Shown here: positions 20,021 through 32,104 of the stretch, piece by piece
Numbering within the stretch: position 1 is the first letter of the stretch
Layout: the number at the start of each line of letters is the position of its first letter
NCBI GenBank assembly: GCA_019454045.1
Contig: SKCR01041548.1
Location: 16,745 to 80,744 of the forward strand
Source: Zanthoxylum bungeanum
Taxonomy: Eukaryota; Streptophyta; Magnoliopsida; Sapindales; Rutaceae
Direction of reading: 5' to 3'
Length of the DNA: 64,000 bases
The notes under the pieces: model-generated
Seen by the model: the letters and a program-made list of their open reading frames with translations, nothing else
Database searches by the model: none
Told to the model about the DNA's origin: nothing
Program-made: the position numbers and the translations under genes

Positions 20021-21846
20021 GATTATATAGTTCAACTATATAATCAACTACAAGTGGAGTAGTGTGTTGTACAGTCTAACTGTTCAAAGAAAGCAATATT
20101 CAGTATTAGTCCAACTAATATATTTATAACAACGATAAATTAAAATAAAAGAGCGCGTATTGGCAAGTATTTAAACAAAATTGTAAATTTAATACTTACC
20201 TCCCACTATTCTTCGGCGAGCCTCTAACCCTCTGTGGAGTACTCGGGAAACCTAGTTTCCTAGTGGGCTAGAATCCCGTTAAATAACACACAACCTTGAC
20301 TTTGGCCAACAAGTTGTATAAAACTTAACTAGGTAGATCTCTAAGATCAATTGGATCACATCCAATTCCTAGATCCAGTAGGTGGACCTCTAAGTCCGAA
20401 ACATATATCCAATATATTTAAATATATCTAATATATTTCCTAACCTTTTATCAACTAAGTCTTGGCTTTGGCTCAACAAGCTTAATGATTCCAGTTAAGC
20501 GGGACCCATTGACAGTGGGAAAACTTCGTAATCCACGTCGATGAACTAGAAGTGACCTTGACTTTGGCCAACAAATCACAACCGCCCAAGACATGAGATA
20601 TAGAACAAAGCTTTCGTGGTTCAAACACATCCGCGATGGACATTGATCTTGACTTTGGCCAACAAACCAATGCAAATCTTGGATCTTGAGAGAGAACCAC
20701 TCAATGGAAGGAAAAACGATTAATATTTGATGAAGGTTTTTTTGCGTAATTGGCAACCAATTTATTATCTTTGATTAGGTCTCATCATACACCCTTAAAC
20801 ATGCATTGTAAAAGCATAATAAGGCACAAATAAAATTAATAATGATATGCGGATGGATATATAACAAACTTTGTTCCTACAACAAATCTCTCCATTTCCT
20901 CTCTCCCGCTAGCACTTTTCTTACTTCTACCCAATTACATTACACTAACAGAAACCTCATTTACATTGAGGGGAATTGGTGAGAAAAGAAATACAAAGAG
21001 AAAATAGGTAATAGGTTGGACACGCAGGTCCAATTTAAATAAATTCTAAATTTATTACAATAATTTCCAAAATTGCCTTCACCCTTCTAATATCCATCCG
21101 ATATATATTATTCATACAATAAATCCAAGTATTCACACATATCATGTTATTCAATCAATCTAATCCAATTAATTAATCTTTGAATTAATGACCATCCAAT
21201 GTTCAAACAACGATTTGATTTGAGCGAGTCCAACTCGTTTAAGAATAAATACTCAAAGTACGTATTCTTGAATTATATCGAACTATAATTTTTAAATCCA
21301 ATTTAATTTGTATTCAATACTAATTCTAATTTAATTCCAAATTAAATAATTACAATTATTTATGTGCCTTTTAGACTTAGATTCTAAATCCAATCTTAAT
21401 GGATCTCAAAGGCCCAATTAACATCCGATGTCAATTTAATTAAAGTCCAATGGGCTTTTAATTAATTCTTAAGGCATGAGCTTTGGCCAATATGGATCAA
21501 ACCCAAATGCCAAGGCCCAATTTAAGAATCACCCTTTGACATAAAATCAATTTAGGCCCAATTAAATTGTTAAAGGCCCAAGAATTATATTTGGACTTTA
21601 TGGAATGGTTTTAGGCCCAATTTGGATCCAATCCAATTGTCCTAAACCAAGCTTGGCCCAACCAAGCCCATTAAGCCCAAATACAACAATATTAGCCCAA
21701 TCCAATTTAAAGACTAATTTTTATTATTAACATAATATTCTAAATATCATATTAATTAATTAAAGTGTAATTGCCATAATTAATTAGTTAAACCAATATT
21801 TCCAAAACATCAATTAAACTAATTAATCATGCTTTAATATATTCAA
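20021..21846 (-). other. 5' leader of copia A (non-coding)
   Basis: The segment is homologous in reverse to the D leader from about 24155 to 26050. It contains the four CTTGACTTTGGCCAA-type motifs (near 20291, 20460, 20553, 20645) and the (A)GGCCCAATT-rich stretch (21400-21720). It ends abruptly at 21846 where the D LTR begins, with TTCAA as the likely target copy. Confidence 0.75.
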
Positions 21847-23766
21847 TGTTGGACAATTATGACCCATAACATCACTATTTGTAAAAGACATGATGTTCTT
21901 TGTACAAATTAACTATGTGACAAATGAAATTGCTCTTTTATCATTTTGTAATTGGATTACTCGGATATACAAATGATAAAAGTTCATATGATTAGTATCA
22001 GATTAATAAGATATGAAACAGTATTAATCCATGAAAGGTTTAATCATTAAATATCCATAGTCGTAGTATTATCAAGACTGGACATCGATAATGCGAAATA
22101 AGCTAGTATTACACTTATGCGTGTTATGGAAGCTTAACGACATAGTTCTCATATATTTAAGTATTGGATACTTATGCAAGTGTGATATGAGGTTCTGTTA
22201 GCCGTTGGACCGGGAACAGCTTCGCTCTGGATAGACCCCTCGGAGTCCCATTGGTATTATGACTATGTGTCTATGGGAATCCGAATCAGGGTAGGTGTAT
22301 GTGGTCTTAACCTGAGACTTGCATCACTAATACTTGCGACAATCAATATACTTTGGTTTTGGTCGCTCGGAGCTTTAACAGGTTCTGTGTACGCCTCTTC
22401 TGGGTATACTGAGAATCGTAGTGTATTGGGTGTGATGTCAAGATGGAAGTATCACTTCAGTCATATGGAGATGATGATCACGCAGGGATACAGAACTAGT
22501 ACTCTTAAATGCTATAGCTATCGAGATAGTATGACTGGGTCATGATTATCCGATTAGAGAGACTAGTTGCTAGTCATCCGATATATACTTCGTACGGGGC
22601 AGACACAATTCCAGCCCAGGCCTAGCATGTGACATCAAATACTAGATCGTAATACGCAATACATTGTATACTACGCTTGATATAGATTATATATATTCCA
22701 TGTTGAATATATTTCTGGAGAATTGGGTAGGCACGGTGCTTTGCTAGAAGCCAACCATGTCTTGTAAATCGGTAAGAATGTGGTACCAGGTACGCACGTG
22801 TTCGGATAGTCCGATGACCGTATTTACTGCCAACATATCCAAAGATCTATTGGGTCGCTTCCCAAAGATTCACCGATGACATTTGACTCGAACAAAATTA
22901 ATCTGTGATTAATTATGAGAGATAAAATTAAGCTGGGATTAATTACGGCAAGAACTAATCTGGGATTAATTATCAGAGAGAGAATTAATCTGAGATTAAT
23001 TGCGTCGAGAATTTATCTGGGATTAAATTCGTTGAGAGGAGAGAACGCGATTAATTTAGAATTAATCGGAAAAATGAATTTAATAGTGAAATTAGATTTT
23101 ACTATTTAATTAATTGGGCTAAAATAATATATTAGATATATTAATTGAAATTGGATTTCAATGCGGAATTAGATTGGATTTTAATTCTAGCGAAAGAATT
23201 AATTCCCAAGCGACTTTCGTAATAATTTTTTGAGGCATCATTATTTAAATTAAATTGGATTTAATTACGTCGCGAGGGAAAATTCGTTTAGTCGGAATAA
23301 ACGAACCGGGCCCAAAGTGTATTGTGTAAGTCAACTTGAATTTTGAATTCAAAGTGGTGGGACCCACTCACTTACATCAACTAGTCATTATTTGATGGAA
23401 GTGGTTGGCATAATAAATTGGATTTATTCAACCAACACATCAACCAAGTCATAACTTTTGCTTTATGTTTTGGAAACAAAAATCAACTATTCATATTCTC
23501 TCTTCTTAGCAAAACTGTGAGCCTCCTCTTCTCCCATGGAATTTTGTTGCAAAAATTTCATCAAACTAGCACTTAAAGGAGTCAACTTAGGTGATATGGA
23601 AACTCACCTTTGAGTTTGGAATGCAAGAGAAAGCTTGGAGCTTCCACACATCCATGAAAAGTTTTGAATCTCAACCGATCAAAGTAAGTAATTTCCGCAA
23701 CTTGTCTTTGATTTATTCACACACAAATCATCTTAGTGATCTTGTGGCATGTGTAGGACACTAACA
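21847..23766 (+). repeat. First LTR of the copia array (5' LTR of D)
   Basis: This 1920-bp LTR starts TGTTGGACAATTATGACCC and ends GGACACTAACA. It contains a palindrome array (22896-23030) and a 3' portion (about 23515-23750) that is missing from the second LTR. There is no protein-coding content. Confidence 0.9.
22896..23030 (+). repeat. Tandem palindrome array in the copia LTR
   Basis: Five units of about 30 bases, each centred on AATTAATC-tgg-GATTAATT (8-bp arms, 3-base loop) with small variations. Equivalent arrays lie at 35265-35400 and about 42546-42681. Element C has a single unit in each LTR (48680-48698 in the left LTR). Confidence 0.85.
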
Positions 23767-23767
23767 A

Positions 23768-23779
23768 TGGTATCAGAGC
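23768..23779 (+). other. Primer-binding site of copia D
   Basis: TGGTATCAGAGC, complementary to the 3' end of initiator tRNA-Met, begins one base after the LTR. This is the standard copia arrangement. Confidence 0.88.
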
Positions 23780-26052
23780 CATCCTAAGTTTGATTTGAAT
23801 CCTAGGGTTTATGAACTTTAATTTGGGGATTTTATGTTTGGAGCATGATTTGCCTAAATTGATTGTGTGGTTATGTTTATATTATGTTGAATTGGATTTG
23901 TGCATTGATGAATTTGTGAAAAATTGATTAGATAAAAAATCCTCAAATCCTTTGGCATGGCCGAATATACCATAGGTTGTGCTCATGGTGATTTTTTGAA
24001 AATTTGACAATTGGATGTGTTGTTGGCATGAAATGTATGTTAGATGTTGATTTAATTGGATTGAAATCAAATTGCATGATGAATCCTTGCCAAAAACGTG
24101 AGCCTAAGCATGTTGTAGAATTGATTTTGATTCAATTTATGTTGGACATGAATTGGAATTAATGAGCATGATTAATTGGATTAATTTGTATTTTGGAAAC
24201 ATTAGATTAGTTGATTAATTATGTTAAATACACTTTAATAAAAATTAATAGGATATTTAGAATATTATGTTAATTTGTATTAGTCTTTAAATTTGGAATT
24301 TATTAAATTGGGCTAATTTGGTGTATTTGGGCTTAATGGGCTTGGTTGGGCCAAGTTTGGTTTTGGACAATTGGGTTGGATCCAATTGGGCCTAAAACCA
24401 TTTCCATAAAGTCCAAAATATGACATTGGGCCTTTAAAAAAATTTAATTGGGCCTAATGGGCCTAAATTGATTTTTGGCATAAGGTGATTCCTATTTGTG
24501 CCTTGGCATCTTGGGTTTGATTCATAATGGCCAAAGCCAATGCCTAAAGAATTAATTAAAAGCCCATTAGACTTTAATTGAATAGTATTGAATACTAATT
24601 AGGTCTTTGAGACCCATTAAGATTGGATTTGGAATCCAAGTCTAAAAGACACTATTAATGTAATTATTTAATTTGGAATTAAATAAGAATTAGTATTGGA
24701 TACAATTTAAAATGGATTTAAAATTGTAGTTCGATATAATTCAAGAATACGTACTTTGAGTATTTATTCTTAAACGAGTTGGACTCGCGCAAATCAAATC
24801 GTTGTTTGAACATTGGATGTTCATTAATTCAAAGATTAATTAATTGGATTAGATTGATTGAATAACATGCTTTGTGTGAATACTTGGATGTATTGTATGA
24901 ATAATGTATATCATATGGATATTAGAAGGGTGAGGGCAATTTTGGAAATTATTGTAATAATTTAGAATTTATTAAATCGGACCTGCGTGTCCAGCCTATT
25001 ATCTATATTCTCTTTGTATTTCTCTTCTCACCAATTCCCCTCAATGCAAATGAGGTTTCTTTAATGTATTATGTAATTGGGTAGAAGTATGAATAGTGGT
25101 AGCTGGAGAGAGGAAATTGAGAGATTTGTTCTAGGAATAATTTGTTATATATCCATCCACATATCATTATTAATTTATTTCGCGCCTTATTATGCCTTTA
25201 GAATGCATGTTTAAGGGTGTATGATGAGACCTAATCAAAGATAATAAATTGGTTGTCAATTTACGCGAAAAACCATCAATATATATTAAGTGTTTTCCTT
25301 CCATTGAGTGGTTCTCTCTCAAGATCCAAGATTGACATTGGTTTGTTGGACAAAGTCAAAGACCATTGTCCATCGCGGATGTGTTTGAACCACGAAAGCT
25401 TTGTTCTATATCGCATGTCTTGGGCGGTTGTGACTTGTTGGCCAAAGTCAAGTTCACTTCTAGTTCATCGATGTGGATTACGAAGCTATCTCACTGTCAA
25501 TGGGTCGCGCTTAACTGGAATCATTAAGTTTGTTGAGCCAAAGCCAATGCTTAGTTGATTCAGAGGAAAAGTTTAGGAAATATATTGGATATATTTACAT
25601 ATATTGGATATATGTTTCGTACTTGGAGGTCCACCTACCGGATCTAGGAATTAGATGGGATCCAATTGATCTTAGAGATCTACCTAGTTAAGTTTCATAC
25701 AACTTGTTGGCCAAACTCAAGGTTGTGTGTTATTTAACGGGATCCTAGCCCACTAGGAAACTAGGTTTCCCGAGTACTCCACAGAGGGTTAGAGGCTCGC
25801 CGAAAAATAGTGGGAGGCAAGTATTAAATTTGCAATTTTGTTTAAATACTTACCAATACGCGCTCTTTTATTTTATTTATCGTTGTTATAAATATATTAG
25901 TTGGACTAATATTTAATATTGCTTTCTTTGAACAGTTAGACTGTACTAAATACTACTATATTTGTAGTTGGTTATATAGTTGGACTATAATAGCCATTAC
26001 ATTTTGAGTGTACCCGAAATCATTGATTGGATAGTTGAACTATAGAATCGAG
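23780..26052 (+). other. 5' leader of copia D (non-coding)
   Basis: About 2.3 kb of AT-rich leader precedes gag. It has a stretch rich in TTGGGCCTAAT boxes (24300-24500) and four copies of a TTGGCCAAAGTCAAG motif at 25346-25721. One open frame of 101 codons (25253-25558) is preserved in E (37417-37725), but it overlaps the motif repeats and has no recognisable domain, so I do not call it a gene. Confidence 0.7.
25346..25721 (+). repeat. Four spaced copies of TTGGCCAAAGTCAAG in the copia leader
   Basis: Copies are at 25346, 25438, 25533 and 25707, with spacings of 92, 95 and 174. The same four, in the same order and at similar spacing, occur in E (from about 37512), F (from about 45001), C and A (both in reverse). 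Each full copy contains the W-box core TTGAC(T) on the opposite strand. Confidence 0.75.
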
Positions 26053-27029
26053 ATGGCTGGAAAGATTAACGTCAAATGACATAATCCTAGGTGAAAATGT
26101 CTTTAACGACGTAAATTTTCCAGATTAGGAAATGAATCTCAGGATAGTCCTGAGAGTTGAGAAGTTACTCTATTGGATAGAGAATCCGCTTGGGCCCTAA
26201 GCCCGGAGTTGAGCAAATAGTAGTGCATGAGCTTAGGAAGACTCATCGTGATGATAACTTTAGTGCTCAATCTGTTGTGCTTGCCGGAATGACTCCTTAA
26301 TGTCGTCGTCAGAACTAAGGATTAGATACTTATATCATGATGTTGAAATTAAAGGATCTTCATAGATCTAACCTTAGATCTTGGAAATACGAATTGCAAA
26401 AGGAAGTTCTTTCGCTCGCGTATGTCAGAGGGTACATCTGTCGAGCACTAGGTGTCGTAGATGATTGCAGACATCGAACAGCTAGGTTAGTTGGGCATTA
26501 CCTACGAGGCCGAGACTTCTATAGATTTGATCTTACAGTCTATGCCCGAATGTTGGGGCAGGTTCATCATATAAAACTCTTGGAGAGTTAATGGCTATGC
26601 TCAATAAGGCAGAGCCAGAGCTTCTAAAAGGGCAAGAAGCGCAAGACACATCTTACTTCGACATCCTAAAAGGCCAAGGCTTGGCCGAAGGCTTCTAAGG
26701 GTGAGAAGAAAAGGGCAAAGGCAAAATTGTCACAGTCTTCTGGGAAGACAAATGACATATCCCAACACGTCTGCCTAAACTGTGGCAAACGGGGTCACTG
26801 GAAGCGTGACTGGCGTATGGACAAGGCAGACATGAAGGATGTGAAGACGGGCAAGGCTCCGACTTTAGGTATATTTGTTATAAACATGTCCACTACTAGT
26901 TTTAAAAATTGGATTTTTGATACTGGATGTGGTACATACATATGTACTGATGTGCGGGATCTGCTGATTAGCAGGAGACTGGCTTCAGATGAGATCGACC
27001 TGTGAGTCAGAAACGGGACGAGAGTTGCT
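26053..27029 (+). pseudogene. Copia D gag and protease start, degenerate
   Basis: It begins MAGKINV at 26053 and soon shows stops. MTP is followed by TAA, as in every other copy. A one-base insertion in the segment just before the MSEGT motif is shared with E and F. The zinc knuckle is CLNCGKRGHWKRDW, with the last cysteine changed to tryptophan. The protease motif IFDTGCGTYIC is intact. The hAT at 27038 interrupts the protease. Confidence 0.85.
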
Positions 27030-27153
27030 GTTTTGGCTAGACCCGGCCACGGTTCCGGTTCGGAACCGGAATGGGACCGGTTCGGTTGGGGTTCCACCCT
27101 AACTCGAACCGGTCCGAACCGGTGGAACCGTACGGTTCCACCGGTTCGGACGG

Positions 27154-27239
27154 CCCCCAACGGCTAGTAGCCGTTGGGGGCCTAATTCCCCCAACGGCTA
27201 CTGCCGTTGGGGGATGCAGGGAGCCGTTTGGCTCCCTGC
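27154..27239 (+). repeat. Three consecutive perfect hairpins in hAT-2
   Basis: Arms CCCCCAACGGCT (27154-27165 with 27169-27180), CCCCCAACGGC (27188-27198 with 27203-27213) and GCAGGGAGCC (27216-27225 with 27230-27239) have loops of 3-4 bases. hAT-1 keeps only one imperfect equivalent near 34775-34802. Confidence 0.85.
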
Positions 27240-27497
27240 CAAAAAAAAAAAATTATAAATTTTTTTTTATTATATAAAATAAAAATTATTAATGTACCCC
27301 TAATAACGGTAATAAAACGGTTATATTTAGGGGCATTTTTGGTATCAAAAAAATTCTAAAATTCTATAAATAGGATTCATTTTTCATAATTTCATCACAC
27401 CAATTTCTCAACTCTCTCATTTTCTATAAATCTCTTATTCTCAATCTTACTTCAATACAATTCTCTTATTTTAGTTGTTAATTAATTTGTTATTGTT

Positions 27498-28250
27498 TTG
27501 CTCGAAGCCATTACTGTTATGAAGGTAAAATGGTTGAATTATTTTAGAGAAATTCCTTTACTTTATCTTATTGCTGCTGTTTTTGATCCTAGATTTAAAT
27601 TAGAAGGTTTGAATGGTGGTTTACAAGCTTACTATGGTTATTTAGGAATATTAGATGACATTGATATTACGAGCATAATGACGAATTAAAAAGTGATTTA
27701 ATTATTTTATTTAATGATTATATTGTAAGATATAACTTAGGAACAATAGGTCAGTCTAGTAGTAGCGAACCGGTAATTCAACCAAGACTTAGCGCATGGG
27801 ATCGTTGGTTATTACAACGAAATAAAAAATCTAGGGATACGACAACAACTAATAACCCTGAATTATATAATTATTTATCTACAAATTTGAGTTTTCTAAT
27901 GAAAGTTTATGCAGTAAAAATTTTAAAATCCTTGAATGGTGGAACCGGCATCAAAAATATATCCTGTTTTATCTATTATTGCTAAAGAGATATTGGCAGC
28001 ACTTATTTCCACCGTTGCGGTTGAGCAAGCCTTCAGCTTGGGAGGTAATATATTGGAAGCTAGGCGATCTTCATTACATCCAAGCACTCTAGAAGCAACA
28101 GCTTGTGTGGATGATTGGACTCGAGCTGATTTGAGACAACAAGAAGATGCCCCCGATGATTTTGAAGATTTGTTCGATAATGCTTCTGCAACAAGTGCAA
28201 GCGGAAGCTGCGGACCCGGAGCCGAAGGATCAACTGATAATGATGATTGA
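27498..28250 (+). pseudogene. hAT-2 transposase C-terminal fragment (dimerisation domain)
   Basis: Two frames: 27498-27689 carries the FDPRFKLEGLN segment, and 27936-28250 carries the C-terminal dimerisation region (STVAVEQAFSLGGNILEARR) with the glutamate expected as the third catalytic residue. The BED zinc finger and both catalytic aspartates are absent. The last 105-codon frame is uninterrupted and starts with ATG. It could make a protein that dimerises but cannot cut DNA. The acidic tail (EDAPDDFEDLFDNAS) is also present in hAT-1. Confidence 0.8.
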
Positions 28251-28533
28251 TAAATGTAAAATTATAATTTACAAAGGGGATATGTCTTAAACTTGTAATG
28301 GAACTACGTGAGCTTTGATTCCTCTCACCCTTGGAGGATACGTAGGCAACTTAAATTTTTAAAAAATTTAAGCTCAAGCTCTTCAATGTAATAATTTTTT
28401 TTTTTTATAAATTTAATCTCATTTTTTTTTATTAATAATTTTTTTTTTTTTAATGATTTGACTCCTCTCATTTTTTTATTTTAATTAATTAAAAAAAAAA
28501 TGAACCGAACCGCCGGCCGGGTCTAGTTTTGGC

Positions 28534-31330
28534 CATGGGGACCTAAGTTTTGGAACTGCCATTTGGGCATGTACTTAAATTAGGAAACTCTTATAATGTA
28601 CATAGTTTGACTAGAAACATGATCTCTATATCTAGTTTAACCCGTTGCGGGTAAACCTTTATGTTCCAGAACACTGGGTGTTTTGTTTATAACGATGATA
28701 TTGAGATATACACATTAGATGTGAATAACAATATTTATATTTCGAATATAAATAAATCTCAAACATAAAACATGAGAAACAAAAGGCTAAAACTTAGTAA
28801 TCTGATGAGACTTATTTATGGCATTGTTGTATGAGACACATTAACAAGAATCGTATATCCACTCTTTGGAAGAATAGATACTTGGAGGGATTTGATCCTA
28901 ATTCATATGATGTCTGTGAATCTTGTTTATTAGGCAAAGTGCCAAAAACGCTTTTTAGCGGTAAAAGTGTACGTGTCACCGAGCTGTTATCCCTCGTTCA
29001 TGGTGACGTATGTGGGCCCATGTCTAGCTAGGCTAGAGATGGATATAAATACTTCATAACCTTTACAGATGTTGCATTGTGTTATGGTTATGTGTATCTT
29101 ATGACACACAATTCGGAAACTTTTGATAAATTCAAAGAGTTTCGACACGAAGTAGAAAAACAGACCTGTAAAAGTATTAAAACATTACGGTTAGACCGTG
29201 GTGGAAAATACTTAAGCAATAAGTTTCTCGATTACTTGAAAGAGTATGGTATTCTTTCATAATGGACTCCTCCCGGAACACCTCAATTGAGTGGTGTGTC
29301 CGAACGGAGAAATCAGACTTTGTTGGACATGGTTAGGTTAATAATGAGTCGCAATGAGCTACCAATTTCCTTCACGGGATACCCATGGAACAGTGCAATA
29401 CTTATTTTGAATAAGGTTCCGTCAAAGTCTGTTGGACGGACCTCATATGAAATATGGACAGGAAAGAATCTGGGTTTCTCATTCCTGAAGATTTGGGAAT
29501 GCTGGGCATACGTTTGGATGGTGCCAAACTAGAACCCAAATCGGATAAATGCCTATTTCTAATTGGTTATCCTAAGGAAACCAATTTCCACAACCCACTA
29601 GAGAACAAAAATATTTGTTGCTCTCTATGCGGTTTTCCTTAGAGGAATTCCTAAATGCAATGGTAAATGGGAGGAAAGTATAACTCGATGAAAATCGAAG
29701 TAATACTGTTCTTGGCACCGATCCCCTCACGGAATACAAACAGTTCATCAGGGATGAGATTGTTCCACAATCTTCTAATACACAAGAACCGCGTAGGTCG
29801 GAGAGAGTTAGAAAACAACCTAAGAGCTATGGGTTTATGATCTCACCTCATGTAGATATTAATCTCATTGAGGAAGATGAACCGGCTACATATGAGGTAA
29901 CGATACAAGGTATCGACTCCGCTTTATGGCAATGTGCCATGAAATCTGAAATGGATTCCATGTATACAACCAAGTTTGGACACTGGTTGATGTACCAGAA
30001 GGCATTATGCCTATTGGTAGCAATTGAGTCTTCATGGTGAAGGCAAACATGGATGGCAACATACAAATGTACAAAGCTAGGCTTGTAGCGAAAGGGTATC
30101 ATCATCAATATGATGTCGATTACGACGAAACCTTTTACCTGTTGCCATGATTAAATCCATTCGAATAATGCTTGCTAATGCTACATGTTTTGATTATGAA
30201 ATATGGCAAATGGATGTCAAAACCGCTTTCCTTAACGGAAACCTTTGGAGGATGTTTACAACATCCTGATGGTTTTGTAGTGCCAAAACATGCAAACAAG
30301 GTTTGCAAGTTAAACCGATCCATTTATGGATTGAAGCAAACATTACGTTCTTGGAACCAATGTTTTGATGAGATCATAATGGTATATGGTTTCATTCAAA
30401 ACGATGATGATTCTTGTGTATATAAGAAGGTTAGTGGGAGAGCACTGACATTGTTTGTCCTATAAGTTGATGATGTATTCCTTCTTAGCAATGACATTCC
30501 CATATTAACAATCGGTGGAAGCTTGGATTTCATTAAAATTCTCTATAAAAACTTGGGAGAGGCAACATTTATTCTAGGAATAATGATCTACTGGGATAGA
30601 TCTAAAAGTTATTGGCACTCTCCGAGAACTCGTACATTAACACATGACGTCTCTCTATCTAAGGACATGTGTCCTAAAACTCAAGATGAGAGAGAATCAA
30701 TGAATCCGATCCCGTTCTCTTAAGTATTCGGATCGATCATGTATGTCATGACATGTACGCGACCTGGTGTCTCATATGCTTTAAGCATCTGCAGTCACAA
30801 TCAGGGCGATCCAGGTGATGGTCACTGGATTGATGTTAAGAATATCATTAAGTATCTTAGACGAACTAAGGACGCTTTATTAATTTATGGAGATTGAGAA
30901 CTTGAGGTGACTGAGATCACTGATGCAAGTTTCCAAACCGATAAAGGCAACTGTAAGTCGAAATAAGGGTACATATTTTGTTTGAATAACGGAACAGTGA
31001 GCTGAAATCTTCCAAGCAAGATATTGTTGCCGATTCATCAACAAAAGCGAAATATATTGTTGCGGCTGAGGCAACAAAAGAAGCATTTTGGATCTATAAA
31101 ATTCCTAATTAGATTAGGAGTAGTTCTGTTAGCATCTGACATGGGCTGCAGCACAGGCTAAAGAATTACGGTCTCATCAATGATCCAAGTATGTACTTCT
31201 ATGGTTTCATCTGATTCGTCAGATCATAAATTGTGGCGATGTCAAGATCGAAAAGATCATTTCAGATGATAACCTTGCATATCCGCTGGCGAAAGCGATT
31301 TCTCAGCATAAGCATGAGTGACCCATACAT
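28534..31330 (+). pseudogene. Copia D pol remnant (protease end, integrase, RT, RNase H)
   Basis: In order: protease end (28534-28660), GAG-pre-integrase (28831-28980), integrase core (28980-29530; LVHGDVCGP, LRLDRGGKYLSN, GVSERRN, so D-D-E is retained), RT (about 29830-30600; IYGLKQ at about 30323, the YVDD region at about 30460-30475 broken by a stop) and RNase H (30600-31330). A TAG follows GPMSS, and a 7-bp deletion lies before the KRLEG-equivalent; both are shared with A and E. Several further stops make it non-coding as a polyprotein. Confidence 0.85.
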
Positions 31331-31365
31331 AGTTCAGGTGTTAGACACTTGAGTGATTGGCTATA

Positions 31366-31380
31366 GTCCAAGTGGGAGAT
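31366..31380 (+). other. Polypurine tract between copia D and the second LTR
   Basis: CCAAGTGGGAGAT lies directly before TGTTGGACAATT. The same tract precedes the LTRs at 41495 and, in reverse, 49742. Confidence 0.8.
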
Positions 31381-32104
31381 TGTTGGACAATTATGACCCA
31401 TAGCATCACTATTTGTAAAAGATATGGTGTTCTTTGTACAAATTAACTATCTGACAAATGAAATTGCTCTTTTATCATTTTGTAATTAGATTACTCGGAT
31501 ATACAAATGATAAAAGCCCATATGATTAGTAGTGGATTAATAAGATATGAGACAATATTAATCCATGAAAGGTTTAATCATTAAATATTCCTAGTCGTAG
31601 TATTATCGAGACTGGACGTCGATAATGCAGAATAGGCTAGTATTACACTTGTGCGCGTTATGAAAGCTTAACGACATAATTCTTATATATTTAAGTATTG
31701 GATACTTATGGAAGTGTGATGGGAGGTTCTGTTAGCCGTTGGACCGGGAACAGCTTCTCTCTAGATAGACCCCTCGGAGTCCCATTGGTATTTTGACTAT
31801 GTGTCTATGGGAATCCGAATAAGGGTAGGTGTATGTGGTCTTAACCTGAGACTTGCATCGCTAATACTTGCGACAATCAGTATACTTTGGTTTTGGTCGT
31901 CCGGAGCTTTAACAGGTTCTGTGTACGCCTCTTCTGGGTATACCTAGAATCGTAGTGTATTGGGTGTGATGTCAAGATGTAAATATCACTTCAGTCATAT
32001 GGAGATGATGATCACGCATGGATACAGAACTAGTACTCTTAAATGTTATAACTATCGGGATAGTATGACTAAGTCATGATTATCCGATTACAGAGACTAG
32101 TTGC

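Larger units (their letters stand above)
4296..21846 (-). mobile_element. Copia element A: degenerate, minus strand, split by G1
   Basis: Order on the minus strand: 5' leader (21846-20021), gag (20020-19243, continuing at 7994), protease, integrase, RT and RNase H (down to about 5010), polypurine tract, and a partial 3' LTR (4972-4296). The 5' LTR is absent because the D LTR begins abruptly at 21847 within the leader. G1 splits it in the gag zinc-knuckle region. Several of its lesions are also present in copies D and E. Confidence 0.85.
27038..28525 (+). mobile_element. hAT-2: internally deleted hAT transposon
   Basis: The 1488-bp element has terminal inverted repeats TAGACCCGGCC/GGCCGGGTCTA and a perfect 8-bp target duplication GTTTTGGC (27030-27037 and 28526-28533). 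It keeps the subterminal ACCGGTTCGG-rich ends, the promoter region with ATTCTATAAATAG, and the last third of a transposase, but lacks the N-terminal two thirds found in hAT-1. It lies within the protease segment of copia D. Confidence 0.9.

Noticed and set aside
25253..25558. 101-codon ORF in the copia leader, also in E and in reverse in A
   Set aside because: Preservation is explained by sequence similarity of the leaders. A second overlapping frame is also open in some copies, the start differs between copies and there is no domain. The nucleotide motif seems the more likely conserved unit.
27038..27240. GC-rich hairpin region as a riboswitch or terminator
   Set aside because: The hairpins lie in the subterminal part of a hAT with clear ends and target duplication in a plant nuclear genome; transposon end structure explains the setting better.
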